Source of the DNA: JALEFZ01 sp039817415
GTDB taxonomy: Bacteria; Bacteroidota; Bacteroidia; J057
Reading direction: 5' to 3'
NCBI GenBank assembly: GCA_039817415.1
Contig: JBCBVV010000010.1
Location: forward strand, 98,365-162,364
DNA: 64,000 nucleotides
Part shown: positions 1 to 8,947 of the stretch, in pieces
Layout of the letters: each line of letters starts with the position of its first letter
How positions within the stretch are numbered: the stretch's first letter is position 1
Made by a program: the position numbers and the translations under genes
The notes under the pieces: model-generated
The model's database searches: none
What the model was told of the DNA's origin: nothing
Seen by the model: the letters and a program-made list of their open reading frames with translations, nothing else

Positions 1-241
1 AAGTGTGAAAGCATCTTGTGGATGTACAGCTACTGCCCCAAAAGATAAAATTGTAAAAGCAGGAGAGACTTCTGAAATCCTTGCAACCTTTAACAGTAGA
101 GGAAGAAAAGGAAAGCAGAGCAAATCCATCACGGTTCGTACCAATGACCCTGACAACCCGACTGTTGTATTAAGATTGTCTGTGGAGGTAGAACAAGATC
201 CCTTCCATCAAAATAACATGGGACCTTCAGTACCTAGATAA
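1..241 (+). CDS. DUF1573 domain protein, C-terminal part (5' end outside window)
   Basis: The frame is open from the window edge to the stop at 241, so only the last ~80 residues are seen. The KASCGCT motif, the following basic PKDKIVKAGE segment, and the ITVRTNDPDNPTVVLRLSVEVE strand pattern are typical of DUF1573, an Ig-like (ASH/MSP-type) fold common in Bacteroidota envelope proteins. The GTG at 5 is only an in-frame valine and not a credible start, because the domain is already under way. No function can be assigned. A hairpin terminator follows directly. Confidence 0.75.
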   Translation, partial: SVKASCGCTATAPKDKIVKAGETSEILATFNSRGRKGKQSKSITVRTNDPDNPTVVLRLSVEVEQDPFHQNNMGPSVPR

Positions 242-262
242 ATTTAGCTGATAAGAATATGG

Positions 263-292
263 AAAGGTGTACCTTCTGGTATGCCTTTTTTT
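263..292. terminator. Intrinsic terminator between convergent genes
   Basis: An 11-bp stem (263-273 with 278-288, two G-U pairs) around the loop TTCT is followed by T residues. It sits between the stop of the DUF1573 gene and the stop of the convergent membrane protein, so it could serve both strands. Confidence 0.6.
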
Positions 293-1862
293 ATGGATAA
301 AGCTTAGTGGCTTTTCTTCCTCGATGCATGAGGATGAGTCTTTCTACCTCATCAAAATAGCTAAAGGAATTATTGAGCAGGATAAGGTCCTCTTTGTTGG
401 TATAAGAATTGGAAATCGAGCTAAACAAGCCTTTGTCCCAAACAGACCAATTGCTTTTGTCTTCTTGAACGGGTATCCAGTAATAAGAATAGCTCCCGGT
501 TTCTATTCCATATTTGAGGCTATTGAATACCATGTTGTCCCATTCCTTCTGCTTCCTGTAGGGGGAATCAATTTGTTGAATCAATAGGCTAACGGCCGTT
601 TCATCATCCAAATAGATTAGGTCTGGCTCAAAGGATGAGAGTATAGCCGAGTCAGGTAATTGTAAAGAAAGTTCGGGGCTGTTCAATCCCCACAAATCTA
701 GGGTTTCCCAATCGCTGTAAAAGGGAATTTTACCTGCTTCTGTTGTTGCCAATTTTCCAGGGTAGCGACTGAGTTCTTGTCCCAAATGGGCTATCTGATC
801 ATATTGTAGAGGAAGAGTTCGGACAAAATATGTAAAAGAATAGCCACTTGATAGCAGGAGATAAATCGCCATCCACCAGATGGGTCTTTTCATTTGCTCC
901 CAATTCATAAGAAATAGAAAGAGAACAGCTAATAAGATTGGCATCACAAAACGGTGAGCTACATTTTGTTCGAGGACTACGGTCATGTAAAACAACGATG
1001 GAATCAATACCCCTCCAAGAAAGAAGGCCCAGCTTTGCGGTTTCCACTTCCTTGCCTTCATCGAAACAGGAAGGATCAGCAGCCCTACATATCGAATCAG
1101 ATAGATCAATAGATAGATCACACTGGCAGAACTAAACAGACCCAAGTCCTTTTCCTGCATTCCTTTGACATAAAAAGGGAGAGGAAGGAAAGCTTGAAAA
1201 TAATTCCATCTCCATGCAAAGTACAAGGCCCCAGGGAGTACAAATCCAAAAAGGATAGGTAGATAGTACTTAGCTCTTTTTTCCTGCTTAAAGGCTAGAA
1301 AACCAAGCAGAGGTAGCACAAAGACCACAGCATCCGGCCTGGTCAAGCAACAACACAAAGAGGCAAGGGCCACTTCCCACGGCTTTTCTCGTAAAACCGA
1401 ACTAAAAAACCAGCAGATCAGACCTGTGAACCACAAGACCGAAAAGCCTTGAATGCCTGCCCACCACTGTGGAGCCAGCACAATAGCCATGACTCCCCAC
1501 ATCCAAACCTTATCCTTACTAGGAAAGGTCTTCCTCAATTGAACCCAAGCAAGGGCCATTCCGATAAATGAAAGAAGAAGAGCAGACAGGTATATAGGGA
1601 GGTTCAAAAAATGGAAGGTGCTCAAGCAAATCATCCAGAGAAAGTCCGTACTTCCTTCGACAGCTTGGTAGCTGTTCCCATTGTAAGAGATGATGCCGGA
1701 TTCTGCCAGATTTCGGACATATCGAAACAATATCATCGCATCTTCAGCTGGCCATATACTGAAGCACAGATAAATTGACCCAAGGATGACGAAGGTACAG
1801 CTGAGCAAAAAGACAAGATTACGTAAGCGATCTTGAGACATGAAGGCAAGGTAGTTATTCAA
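291..1862 (-). CDS. Polytopic membrane protein, GT-C glycosyltransferase-like
   Basis: This 523-residue protein has about ten hydrophobic segments. The N-terminal region after the first helix reads PAEDAMILFRYVRNLAESG, then NSYQAVEGSTDFLWM. This acidic-residue plus EG-(S/Y)-T-x-FLW pattern is typical of GT-C-fold transferases that use polyprenyl-phosphate sugars, such as ArnT/PMT-type and arabinofuranosyltransferase-like proteins. Length and topology fit. The C-terminal third (about residue 370 on) is soluble, as in many GT-C proteins. The donor and acceptor sugars cannot be told. It stands alone, convergent with the DUF1573 gene and divergent from tmRNA. Confidence is moderate for the fold and low for any specific substrate. 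Confidence 0.65.
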   Translation of the reverse strand: MNNYLAFMSQDRLRNLVFLLSCTFVILGSIYLCFSIWPAEDAMILFRYVRNLAESGIISYNGNSYQAVEGSTDFLWMICLSTFHFLNLPIYLSALLLSFIGMALAWVQLRKTFPSKDKVWMWGVMAIVLAPQWWAGIQGFSVLWFTGLICWFFSSVLREKPWEVALASLCCCLTRPDAVVFVLPLLGFLAFKQEKRAKYYLPILFGFVLPGALYFAWRWNYFQAFLPLPFYVKGMQEKDLGLFSSASVIYLLIYLIRYVGLLILPVSMKARKWKPQSWAFFLGGVLIPSLFYMTVVLEQNVAHRFVMPILLAVLFLFLMNWEQMKRPIWWMAIYLLLSSGYSFTYFVRTLPLQYDQIAHLGQELSRYPGKLATTEAGKIPFYSDWETLDLWGLNSPELSLQLPDSAILSSFEPDLIYLDDETAVSLLIQQIDSPYRKQKEWDNMVFNSLKYGIETGSYSYYWIPVQEDKSNWSVWDKGLFSSISNSYTNKEDLILLNNSFSYFDEVERLILMHRGRKATKLYP

Positions 1863-2019
1863 CTATACAATATCAGATTTGTGTAGGTTCTAAACTTGCT
1901 TGGACTAACTGTCTCTTTTGGGTGACTTCCTTTTGGCTATTCATCCTAATACTGTAACAGGGAATCAAATTATTCGTATATTCAAAGCCCTGCAAAATTG
2001 TAGGGACGTTATTTAACAT

Positions 2020-2388
2020 GGGGACGACACGGTATCGACGGGTCGGTAGTTATTCAGTATAAGCATGCGGTGGGCTGCAATGGGACCACCTAAATCCTCC
2101 AGAGCGAATCATAATTGGCGAAAGAAATTACGCGCTAGCTGCCTAATTAGATTAGAATGCTAGATGTCCCCCGGTCAGAATTATCTGTCGGCTGGCTATA
2201 TGGGGGGCACATCAACACAGGCAGGTTGCATCCGCGGATCGCTTCGACCAAGGATAAAGACTAAGGAGCAACCTCATTGGGCACGTCCTGTTGTTCGGGT
2301 AGCTCAATGAAAACAATAGAGCAACTAAGCATGTAGAAGGCTTTGTAATTGTCTTCTCCGGACGAGGGTTCGACTCCCTCCGTCTCCA
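2020..2388 (+). ncRNA. ssrA: tmRNA (transfer-messenger RNA)
   Basis: The 5' end GGGGACGACACGGTATCGAC and the 3' end GAGGGTTCGACTCCCTCCGT (followed by CTCCA) are the hallmark ends of one-piece tmRNA. The acceptor halves GGGGACG and CGTCTCC pair (one G-U), and the T arm GAGGGTTCGACTCCCTC is intact. The tag reading frame at 2117-2146 reads GERNYALAA then TAA, matching the YALAA endings of bacterial ssrA tags. The 3' CCA is not fully encoded (the genome reads ACA after the acceptor stem), so CCA must be added after transcription. It acts with SmpB to rescue stalled ribosomes. Ends are good to within a few bases. Confidence 0.97.
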
Positions 2389-2404
2389 CAAAAACTCCCA
2401 CAAA

Positions 2405-2439
2405 AGAAAGGGGTAAATCACCATGATTTACCCCTTTCT
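2405..2439. terminator. Strong hairpin terminator after tmRNA
   Basis: A perfect 16-bp inverted repeat (2405-2420 and 2424-2439) with a 3-base loop lies 17 bases after the tmRNA 3' end. The left arm begins with A residues and the right arm ends TTTCT, so it may terminate transcription from both sides. The convergent outer-membrane gene ends at 2508. Confidence 0.8.
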
Positions 2440-2507
2440 ATTAACTCACATCTTATGCTAAGGCATATTCGTTCCTACTGTCCTTATGGTTTGAGGATTG
2501 CGAATCC

Positions 2508-3131
2508 TTAAAAACCACAGGTAAATACCAGCCCAAGTGAACTCAAATTGTTGAGTCTTTGGGTTCCTTCAAAAAATTGACTTTGATTGGGTTCATGGCT
2601 GGTTACATCAGATTGACCATTAAATTTAATTCCTAGGCCCAAATTACTGTTAAGCTGGTAAACAAAGCTGGCACTCACTTGGAGGCCGAAACTCCAGCCT
2701 TGAAAACCATTGCTTTGGGTGCCATTTAGAAATTGGTAATCATCTTTGATAATGGTCTGGCCAAACCCTCCCAAACTTCCTATCAGTCTGAATTTGTCTA
2801 TGGTTCGAAAATTATAAGATAGCATAAGAGGGATTTTAAGAAGGTCCCTTTCGTGGTAAAAACTACCCTCGGCATACATTCCACTTCCGCTCAACTGGTT
2901 GTACCCAACGCCCGTCTGAATGTAAAGGTTTTGAGTTAGGCTGTAATTGATAAGCAATTCACCCTGATTGCTGTTGAGGTTGTAATCCATGGCACCTTCA
3001 TTCACCACAATGCCATAACCCAAGCCACCATAGGCTTCAAGGCTGAATTTGCTTGGAGTCTCCTCTTGGGCGTGGGCCAAAGGGCAAAGTAGAACAAAAC
3101 AAATGGTCAGAATTTTGTCAATAAATCTCAT
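2508..3131 (-). CDS. Outer-membrane beta-barrel protein (PorT/OMP_b-brl_2-like)
   Basis: A 207-residue protein with a signal peptide (MRFIDKILTICFVLLCPLAHAQ, cleavage after AHA) followed by alternating short beta strands. Segments such as FSLEAYGGLGYGIVV, YIQTGVGYNQLSGSG and the end LGLVFTCGF are typical of the small 8-strand barrels abundant in Bacteroidota. It lies 97 bases downstream of a broken AraC regulator on the same strand, which may once have controlled it. Substrate or role is unknown. Confidence 0.65.
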   Translation of the reverse strand: MRFIDKILTICFVLLCPLAHAQEETPSKFSLEAYGGLGYGIVVNEGAMDYNLNSNQGELLINYSLTQNLYIQTGVGYNQLSGSGMYAEGSFYHERDLLKIPLMLSYNFRTIDKFRLIGSLGGFGQTIIKDDYQFLNGTQSNGFQGWSFGLQVSASFVYQLNSNLGLGIKFNGQSDVTSHEPNQSQFFEGTQRLNNLSSLGLVFTCGF

Positions 3132-3228
3132 AATAACTGTGTTTGAAATTGTGATTGTAAAGTAGGGTTATGATTCTAACCATTAAATTACATTAGGGTA
3201 AGACCAGAAAATTGGTAATATGGGACAG

Positions 3229-4104
3229 CTATTGATTTTTTTCAATTGACCAATACGTTTCTTCCTTTCCGTATTGTACCAGTTTTCGGAAGAACCTTCT
3301 TGGATTAAATCCAGTTAATTTTTTGAAGTGGCTGATAAATTCAGATTGATCATAGTAATCTGCATCCAGGGCAACATCTATCAGTAGTTTTTTTTCAGGA
3401 GATTTGTTGTAAATCTCTAATGCTCTCCTGAAGTATACTACACTTAAGTAATCCTTTACTGAGCAATTCAAATGTTTTTGGAACATTCGCAGGAGGGTTT
3501 TTCTACTCATTTATAGTTTTTCTGACAGACTTTGTACGGTATACTTCACTTCGGGGTCGCTAAGGAGGAGCATGGCATGTTCCAATCTTTTTTCTTGGAA
3601 TTCGACATAGACAGAAAGGAAATATTCATCTAGTAGCCTTACCTTTTCCTCCAAGTCCTTTCTTGTATAAATGCGATCGAGGAAAGGAGCCATTGATGCT
3701 TGAAAGCACGGGAAATCGAGGCTGAATTGACTAAAAACCACATCAGACAAATTCTCTTTCAGAAAATGATTGATCCCTAAGGGCTGAAATACAATCCCTA
3801 TTTTGTCAAAGGGGGCATGTATCTCCGCTGTGGCAAACTGATGGGTTAATTTTGTATAGGTGAAAAAGTAATCTACTGAATCAGGAATAGTCTTCGTATG
3901 ATAATCTCCACGAAGAATGATTTTTGAATTTTTGTAAATAGATAAGGCGTTCTTTACGTGAGGATAATAGGTAAATGTAGAACAATAATTTTCTTCCTTG
4001 GAAGTATGGAAATAGTAATAGGCAATGAATTTCTGAAGGAAAGGCATCCTAGGCTTTAGGGAATGAAAAGTTTCCTTTTTATGATTTGATTCCTGCTGAT
4101 TCAT
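3229..4104 (-). pseudogene. AraC-family regulator interrupted by an in-frame TAA
   Basis: Two consecutive reading frames in the same phase, 3511-4104 and 3229-3510, together make a full AraC-type protein of about 290 residues. The first ends YTVQSLSEKL, then TAA (3511-3513), and the second starts directly with ATG and continues SRKTLLRMFQKHLNCSVKDY. The stop falls inside the first helix-turn-helix, at a position normally holding one residue between LSEKL and MSR. The second part completes the AraC DNA-binding domain (DVALDADYYDQSEFISHFKKLTGFNP). A single base change would restore it. The adjacent TAAATG could permit re-initiation, giving two separate polypeptides, but the DNA-binding domain would still be cut. 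A sequencing error is also possible. Confidence 0.8.
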
Positions 4105-4243
4105 ACCAATCCACTGCCTAAAAATAACCTTTTATTTCAAATTGTGTTGGCGAAATCTTTCCCAGAGCGTGGATGGCAAAACGCTATTTTGGGCTTTACA
4201 CTTTTGGTTCATTATAACCCTTTTTTAGAGAGTCACTTATTCA

Positions 4244-4270
4244 TTAAGAAAGCTACAGGCCATTTCTTAA
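4244..4270. promoter_or_regulatory. Inverted repeat in divergent intergenic region
   Basis: TTAAGAAA and TTTCTTAA, perfect 8-base arms separated by 11 bases, lie between the AraC-like gene (start 4104) and the gene at 4372. Its position and size fit a regulator site for the divergent promoters. No protein can be assigned. Confidence 0.3.
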
Positions 4271-4371
4271 GCTATATAGTAATTCCATTCCCAGTTAGAG
4301 AAAATCGATATATTAAGGGATCAACTTAAGATGTATTAACATCAGGTATTGGGCACCTAGCAAAGGATGGT

Positions 4372-5640
4372 ATGCATACTCTCAGCTTTAAATATGAATA
4401 CTTTGTCCTGATGGTGGGCCTTACGTTATGCATGTTAATCAAAGGGAAATCCCAGAATCTTATCTCTAATCCGGGATTTGAGAAGTTTGCCGAATGCCCC
4501 AATGAAAACTTCAATTATTCTGATGCTTTAGGTTGGTACACGCACATTCCAGCTGAAAATCAAAACTTTGAGTGGCATGAGCGTGCCTATATCCATGCTT
4601 GCGATCCCTTGGTGATGCCATGGTGGGATGCTGAGTTAGAAGATGCCTTGATCAGGACGATGTATGCCTATGATGTCACGGCAGAAATTTCCTATACACG
4701 CTTGATATGGACGGAGTTGAACGCTCCCTTAGCAAAAGGAGATTTGTACTATCTAGAGTATACAACTTCTCCAAGTATTCTGTATTTCCCACAGGATGAG
4801 ACCATTGCGTTGATCAGGAACGTTCCTACTAGCTTGGGAATAAAATGGGAAGACGAAAGTTTTCAAGGCGACATCACCGATCTTACTCCCATGGAACCAG
4901 ATATGATAGCCTCTGGGGGTGCATATGGGCAATTGAGCCCGAACACACTGCAGATAGGGAATTGTTTTGAAGCGACTGGAAATGAAAAATATCTCTTGTA
5001 TGGTTTCTTTTTGGATGATACACCAATTGAGGATTATAGCTACATCCGACCTAGCTCAAACGTATCTATTCCTATAAAATGGCCAATTTTTTCGACTGAC
5101 AACTTCAAATTGGAGAAGATGAAAATCGAACTCTGTTGTGATACAACTGTTTGTGCCCATGAGGTAATCGATTTTTCAAGATATGTAGACTCCTATATTA
5201 TCCCTAAAAAGCAAATTATTTGGAGCGATGGGGTTCAAGGGGTGAAACGGTCATTTTCTACCTCAGGAGCCTACCGTTTTCGGCTGAATACCAATTGTGG
5301 TTCGCTTTTGTCCAATTGGTTGGAGGTAGAAGTAGAAGATTGTCAATTGAAGGTGTATACACCCAATGCCTTTACGCCAAATGGAGATGCTATTAACCCC
5401 TATTTTATCCCCCTTTTTTCAGACGAACTTGACCTTACTGATATGAACTTTTCCATCGTGAATCGGTGGGGGAGGACTGTTTTTCAGACAAAGGATTTGA
5501 ATTCACGTGGCTGGGATGGAAAAGTCAAGGGGATTGATGCCTTGGAGGGGGCATATGTTTGGCATATGGAATTTAGCTACAGACTAGGGGAAGAAATTAT
5601 AACGGAAACCCAAGTGGGTAGTCTCTTGTTGATACGTTAA
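4372..5640 (+). CDS. T9SS type B sorting-domain surface protein
   Basis: A 422-residue secreted protein. After an N-terminal hydrophobic signal (about residues 10-28, ending KGKSQ) comes NLISNPGFEKFAECP, a common start of Bacteroidota surface proteins. The last ~85 residues, from YTPNAFTPNGDAINPYF through NRWGRTVFQ and GWDGKVKG to YVWHMEF, are the gliding-motility-associated C-terminal domain (CHU_C, T9SS type B). This domain directs export by the type IX system and retention on the cell surface. The middle region has several Cys residues and no recognised catalytic motif. The ATG at 4372 is used because it gives a sensible signal peptide. Confidence 0.85.
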   Translation: MHTLSFKYEYFVLMVGLTLCMLIKGKSQNLISNPGFEKFAECPNENFNYSDALGWYTHIPAENQNFEWHERAYIHACDPLVMPWWDAELEDALIRTMYAYDVTAEISYTRLIWTELNAPLAKGDLYYLEYTTSPSILYFPQDETIALIRNVPTSLGIKWEDESFQGDITDLTPMEPDMIASGGAYGQLSPNTLQIGNCFEATGNEKYLLYGFFLDDTPIEDYSYIRPSSNVSIPIKWPIFSTDNFKLEKMKIELCCDTTVCAHEVIDFSRYVDSYIIPKKQIIWSDGVQGVKRSFSTSGAYRFRLNTNCGSLLSNWLEVEVEDCQLKVYTPNAFTPNGDAINPYFIPLFSDELDLTDMNFSIVNRWGRTVFQTKDLNSRGWDGKVKGIDALEGAYVWHMEFSYRLGEEIITETQVGSLLLIR

Positions 5641-6223
5641 GGGAATTACTTTGCCTTGATTATTAAGTTTCCTTGTCCGATTGTAAGGCAATGATTCGTT
5701 CAGGCTAAGGATGCTTAACGGTAGAACCGGAATGATGTCATTTCTGTTACAGCCACTTTACCCATCTTCATATTAAGTCCATCCATCAAATATGTTAAAT
5801 TTTTGTGCCGATTTGGTATTTTACTATAATTCAAATAGTTTTGATTTCGTATAAGTAATGGTCATTTATGGAAAAATTAAATTGACCAGTCGAAAAGCTA
5901 GAATTGGACACCCAGATACACAAACTTTCACCTATAGAGGTGACAAGTATGAGTTCAATTTCAAGCAATTATGAAACCTCTTTCCCCAATTCAATTACTT
6001 AAGCCCAAGCTATTCAATGCTTGGAAAGGGAAGCAATTGTCCTTAGCTCAAGCCTCAAGCGTCATCTCGCCATTTTTAGGGGCTACTTTCTGTATAGCCA
6101 CACTAAAATGTGCTGGTTCTTCATCACCCACTCTCTAATACTCCTATGTAAGTATAGTTCTACCTACAAGCCATTCGGTTTGTGGATACTCATAATTTTT
6201 TAACACACTAACATAAGCTCAAC
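5641..6223. other. 583-base intergenic region
   Basis: No long gene. It holds a weak inverted pair TTGCCTT/AAGGCAA at 5651-5691, the short open frame described separately at 5858-5974, and a small hairpin TCACCT-ATAG-AGGTGA at 5928-5943 inside it. An open frame at 6021-6203 (60 codons) encodes a Cys- and Leu-rich sequence with no domain resemblance and looks like chance. Confidence 0.4.
5858..5974 (+). CDS. Possible 38-residue small protein
   Basis: ATG-initiated frame encoding a basic, soluble-looking peptide: MVIYGKIKLTSRK, then ARIGHPDTQTF, TYRGDKYEFNFKQL. Its composition looks protein-like rather than random, but there is no ribosome site and no homology I recognise. It could be a real small gene, the remnant of a decayed one, or chance. 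Confidence 0.25.
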   Translation: MVIYGKIKLTSRKARIGHPDTQTFTYRGDKYEFNFKQL

Positions 6224-8161
6224 ATGAAACTTAATGATGTTACTTTTCGAATGATCAGGAATACACTCATCCTGATCCTGGTTTGGTTCAATGTTAATCA
6301 GGCCTTTTCTCAGGACTGGATTCCTTATGCTGATGGAGAATTGCCTATTTCCTATGCGGTTTATGATGTGTCTGTAGTAAGTGATCAGGTGATCTGGGCA
6401 GTTGCTTGGGATGCGACCATTGGGAATTTCATTCCTGCCAATCATACCATTTATGTCTTAAAAACGGTAAATGGCGGGGATAATTGGAATGCGTTCCCGG
6501 TTAGCAATGCCCTAGGGAGGATTAGTTTTGATATCCAAGGCTTCAGTGCAGATACCGCTTTGATTACTACCCAAGACTTTGGTTCTGGTGCTGGTCGAGG
6601 CGTTTTCAGAACGGTAGATGGAGGCCAAAACTGGGCTGAAACGCTCAATCATCCTGCTGGTGGGGTATGGATCAGGTTCTTCAACAAGAACGAAGGGGTG
6701 GTGATTAACAGGCAAATTATGGCCATCACCTCTGATCAAGGGAATAGCTGGAACCTTGTTCCTTTTGGTAATATTCCAGCCTTTGGTTCAAATGAATTTA
6801 CATTGATTAATTCTGGTAGCGGGGGATGTAAAGTCGTTGATGACCATATTTGGTTCAATACCAATGCTGGGCGCGTATTCAGAAGTAAGGATAAGGGCTT
6901 AACTTGGACAGTAGATAGTACAGGCTTTGGTCCCACCGCATTCATATCTTCCATTGCGTTTAAAGATACCTTATTTGGAATCGCGCATGAATCTGTAAAT
7001 AGTTTCACCTCACGTTTGGCATGGACAGAGGATGGTGGTTCAACATGGAGTGAGCTAACCACCGATCTTAATGTCGGCATTTCTGAAATTGCCTACGTAC
7101 CCGGAAGTGATAGTACCTTAATTGGGATTTCTCAAGCGAGTAATTCTTCAGGGAGAAGCTTGAAATCATATGATTTTGGCAAAACGTGGGAGCAAATTGA
7201 TGTAGGAACCTATTACAGAGCCATGGAGTTTATCGATGGAAATGTGGGTTGGGTTACTAGGAGCTTTCTTAGTTTTATCTCTACACCAGCTTTATTTGAA
7301 TTCAAAAACTGCGTGGATGGGGTTATTTTTGAGACCAATGAAACACTTTGCCAAGGACCCTATACGTGGACCTTTAACAATCAAGTATTCAACCAGCCTG
7401 GCTCTTACTCTGAATTCAAAACGAATTTAAATGGCTGTGATACGAGCTATTACTTGAATCTTGTTCCGCTGGTTGTTGATACAACGGTGGTAAGGTTGGG
7501 AGCAAGCACGCTGGTCTCTACCAATCAGCAAGCTACCTACCAGTGGCTAGATTGTAACAAGGGATTCCTGCCTATACCTGGTGCAACCTCTGCAACCTTC
7601 TCTCCAACTGAGAATGGAGATTATGCCGTAGAAGTCACTCCCCTAGATTCTGCTATCAATTGTCAGGACACTTCAGCTTGCTTTTCTGTGTGTTTTCCAT
7701 CCTCCGATACCATAGCTATCATGGGTGATACCTTAATGGCAATTACCCCAAATGCAAACTATCAATGGATAGATTGTCTTAATGGAGATAGTATGATTAC
7801 AGGAGCCAATGGCCAAATATTTATTCCTTCTTCCGGTGGAGAATATGCCGTCATTGTTTCGGTTGGATCTTGCACAGATACCCTTGCTTGCCAGAGGATA
7901 ACACCTTCAAATATTTCCTCCCATTCCTTACAGGCCATTAAGATTTATCCTAATCCTGCAAAGGATAAAGTTCTACTCGACGCGGGAGAGGTTGCAATTG
8001 AAGGATTCGAAATATTTGACTTGAAAGGCCAGCTGATAAATTCAGGCAAGCTTACAGGCCTAGAAATCAGTGTGAAAAATGTTCCTGCTGGGAGTTACTT
8101 TATCAAGCTGTTTGATCAACAGAGCCAGTTGGTTTCTGTTCAGCATTTGGTAAAGCTATAA
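6224..8161 (+). CDS. T9SS type A secreted protein with BNR/Ycf48-like propeller repeats
   Basis: 645 residues. A signal peptide ends near residue 30 (NQAFSQ). Residues ~35-365 form repeats of the type VYVLKTVNGGDNWNAF, VFRTVDGGQNWAET and RLAWTEDGGSTWSEL. These GG-x-(N/T)W motifs (BNR/Asp-box) are typical of beta-propellers like the photosystem assembly factor Ycf48 and sortilin. A Cys-containing strand-rich middle follows, then the type A sorting tail from about 570 (IKIYPNPAKDKVLLDAGE ... PAGSYFIKLF), which directs T9SS export. Asp-box propellers occur in glycosidases and in adhesins; I see no sialidase Arg triad or other catalytic signature. A strong terminator follows. Confidence 0.85.
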   Translation: MKLNDVTFRMIRNTLILILVWFNVNQAFSQDWIPYADGELPISYAVYDVSVVSDQVIWAVAWDATIGNFIPANHTIYVLKTVNGGDNWNAFPVSNALGRISFDIQGFSADTALITTQDFGSGAGRGVFRTVDGGQNWAETLNHPAGGVWIRFFNKNEGVVINRQIMAITSDQGNSWNLVPFGNIPAFGSNEFTLINSGSGGCKVVDDHIWFNTNAGRVFRSKDKGLTWTVDSTGFGPTAFISSIAFKDTLFGIAHESVNSFTSRLAWTEDGGSTWSELTTDLNVGISEIAYVPGSDSTLIGISQASNSSGRSLKSYDFGKTWEQIDVGTYYRAMEFIDGNVGWVTRSFLSFISTPALFEFKNCVDGVIFETNETLCQGPYTWTFNNQVFNQPGSYSEFKTNLNGCDTSYYLNLVPLVVDTTVVRLGASTLVSTNQQATYQWLDCNKGFLPIPGATSATFSPTENGDYAVEVTPLDSAINCQDTSACFSVCFPSSDTIAIMGDTLMAITPNANYQWIDCLNGDSMITGANGQIFIPSSGGEYAVIVSVGSCTDTLACQRITPSNISSHSLQAIKIYPNPAKDKVLLDAGEVAIEGFEIFDLKGQLINSGKLTGLEISVKNVPAGSYFIKLFDQQSQLVSVQHLVKL

Positions 8162-8202
8162 CTTGTATACAGTCTCTAGTCAGGGGAATTAGTTTCCTAT
8201 AC

Positions 8203-8244
8203 AATATTCGTCTAATGCGTTAAGTGTTGGGCGAATATTTTTTT
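8203..8244 (+). terminator. Intrinsic terminator
   Basis: A 13-bp stem (8203-8215 with 8227-8239, two G-U pairs) and an 11-base loop are followed by five more T residues. It ends the transcript of the upstream T9SS propeller gene. Confidence 0.85.
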
Positions 8245-8360
8245 GTGAATGGGGTAGGAGGAGAGGGAAGAATAATTTATTTAAGAGAAGTTTATATTTT
8301 TAGTATTCGAATTATCTATCTTTAGAGAATAGATTTGAATCAGCAATAAGAACTTTCCCC

Positions 8361-8945
8361 ATGGACATTCTCACCCATAGTAAACTATCAGTATATAAGT
8401 TTGGGGGGAAGGTTGAAGACTATTATGACATTCATAAGTTCATTGATTCTTCGAAGCTCTTTCTGTTTCACGCCAAACATAGGTCAGTGCTCCATCATAC
8501 GTTCGGGATTGAGCTCTGTCTTAGGCTTTTTGGTGATACGATTCGAATTTCTTCAGGGGAATCCAAAATGGTGAGGGATATTGCCGCAGAGCATTTGAAG
8601 GAGGACTTGGCAGGAAGGGTACCTACCATACAAGATTGGTTTGTCGAGAAACCGGATCTTTTCGACCCACTGACATACATTGATACTCTACGGGACAAGG
8701 AATTGAAGGAATTTGTTCTTCAACCTTATCTGAATTCGGGCCTAAAGAGTAGCCTTCTCATCACCTTTAGCGATTTTGGAGTAGAGATGGTACAGAAATG
8801 TTTAGGCTTAGAAAAAGCGATGATGCTCAGGCGCGTGATCCCATCTGAATATAGCTTAAGGCAAATTCTGAAAGAATTCCGATTTACCCAAAGGTGGCAG
8901 TATAGCCCTGATATGAAACAACTAAACTTGATCAATAAAAAATAA
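8361..8945 (+). CDS. DUF6915-like protein
   Basis: 194 residues, no signal peptide. The N-terminal half carries HSKLSVYKFGGKVEDYYDIH, then FHAKHRSVLHHTFGIELCLRLFG and EHLKEDLAGRVPTIQDW. The spacing of His/Arg residues (HR-x4-HH-x2-GI) and the E-(H/Q)-x-KEDL-G-(R)-(V/I)-P motif match the DUF6915 family as I remember it. The clustered histidines suggest a metal site, which is inference. The C-terminal half does not look conserved. It is followed 2 bases later by the gene at 8948, so the two are surely co-transcribed. Confidence 0.6.
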   Translation: MDILTHSKLSVYKFGGKVEDYYDIHKFIDSSKLFLFHAKHRSVLHHTFGIELCLRLFGDTIRISSGESKMVRDIAAEHLKEDLAGRVPTIQDWFVEKPDLFDPLTYIDTLRDKELKEFVLQPYLNSGLKSSLLITFSDFGVEMVQKCLGLEKAMMLRRVIPSEYSLRQILKEFRFTQRWQYSPDMKQLNLINKK

Positions 8946-8947
8946 CC

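Noticed and set aside
267..587. 106-codon plus-strand frame
   Set aside because: Lies fully opposite the membrane glycosyltransferase gene and starts in the terminator; no domain features.
2212..2424. 70-codon minus-strand frame over the tmRNA 3' half
   Set aside because: It is the antisense of tmRNA; the RRRESNPRP stretch is the reverse complement of the conserved T-arm region and a well-known false gene.
4144..4329. 61-codon frame upstream of the T9SS type B gene
   Set aside because: Covers the inverted repeat in the divergent promoter region and encodes no recognisable pattern.
6021..6203. 60-codon frame
   Set aside because: Hydrophobic, Cys-rich chance-like sequence in an intergenic region, no conserved motif.
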